Positions 23,668-23,746 of a stretch of DNA of 23,746 nucleotides are shown here, piece by piece. The position numbers and the translations under genes are program-made. The DNA is from JBCBSK01 sp039819185. GTDB taxonomy: Bacteria > Pseudomonadota > Alphaproteobacteria > Rhizobiales > Tepidamorphaceae. The stretch lies in NCBI GenBank assembly GCA_039819185.1, contig JBCBSK010000043.1, forward strand, positions 1-23,746, in the 5' to 3' direction. Below the pieces are notes generated by a model. That model was not told the DNA's origin and did no database searches. It saw only the letters and a list, made by a program, of their open reading frames with translations. Numbering within the stretch: position 1 is the first letter of the stretch; every line of letters begins with the position of its first letter.

Positions 23668-23746
23668 GGCAATCTGGCGGCCGACGCGGCCTATGTCGTC
23701 CTGATCCCGCTCGCCGGGGTTATCTTCGCCGCGGCCGGGCGCCATC
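23668..23746 (-). repeat. 79-bp perfect inverted repeat, terminal arm at the window edge
   Basis: This is the reverse complement of 23520-23598 and runs exactly to the last base of the window. It replaces the N-terminal AbgT coding expected here with the antisense of a downstream part of the same gene, as in a fold-back (hairpin) chimera at a contig end. A genuine inverted duplication is less likely but not excluded. Confidence 0.95.

Noticed and set aside
1..23746. CRISPR array, rRNA, prophage or defence system
   Set aside because: No regularly spaced repeats, rRNA-like sequence, phage structural genes or recognised defence proteins were seen on either strand.

Overview
The window looks like chromosomal DNA of a high-GC alphaproteobacterium, probably Rhodospirillales-like. 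The evidence is the gene order alaC-hom-glpX-recJ, GTG and TTG start codons, a single-copy style tRNA-Glu, and the protein variants present. The exact taxon cannot be read from the sequence. The right edge carries a perfect 79-bp inverted duplication, which suggests that the window ends at a contig end with a fold-back (probably artefactual) join.

Layout. (1) Positions 1-5326 hold a tightly packed core operon: a 5'-truncated AlaC-type aminotransferase, homoserine dehydrogenase, class II fructose-bisphosphatase GlpX and exonuclease RecJ. (2) tRNA-Glu(TTC) lies at 5413-5488 with a weak hairpin terminator behind it. (3) From about 5490 to 15867 there is an accessory surface-polysaccharide locus. 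It encodes a family-2 glycosyltransferase, a Wzm/Wzt-type ABC exporter, four GT4-type glycosyltransferases and one antisense, visibly AT-rich GT61-type glycosyltransferase. A decayed IS5-family transposase tail sits just before wzm. The locus starts directly after a tRNA gene, has mixed base composition and carries an IS scar, which together suggest acquisition by transfer. I found no attachment-site repeat or integrase. (4) From 16273 to 22437 there are metabolic and regulatory genes: an L-2-hydroxyglutarate dehydrogenase-like flavoprotein, phenylalanine 4-hydroxylase with a divergent Lrp/AsnC regulator, a small ribbon-helix-helix-like protein, an OxyR-like LysR regulator lacking the peroxidatic cysteine, a 50-residue small protein and a Pit-family phosphate transporter. 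(5) From 22447 to the right edge, on the minus strand, is the C-terminal part of an AbgT-family transporter.

How the genes work together. The exporter pair (wzm/wzt) and the surrounding glycosyltransferases most likely build a cytoplasmic lipid-linked glycan and move it across the inner membrane for use as O-antigen or capsule. No initiating glycosyltransferase, Wzx/Wzy, sugar-nucleotide synthesis gene or outer-membrane export gene is visible here. Phenylalanine hydroxylase and its divergent Lrp-type gene look like a substrate-controlled catabolic unit.

I did not find a convincing previously undescribed multi-gene system. The best second-look items are the OxyR-like regulator without its peroxide-sensing cysteine, the Pit transporter missing one signature aspartate, the cysteine-cluster glycosyltransferases, the IS scar that resets the wzm start, and the fold-back at the right edge.
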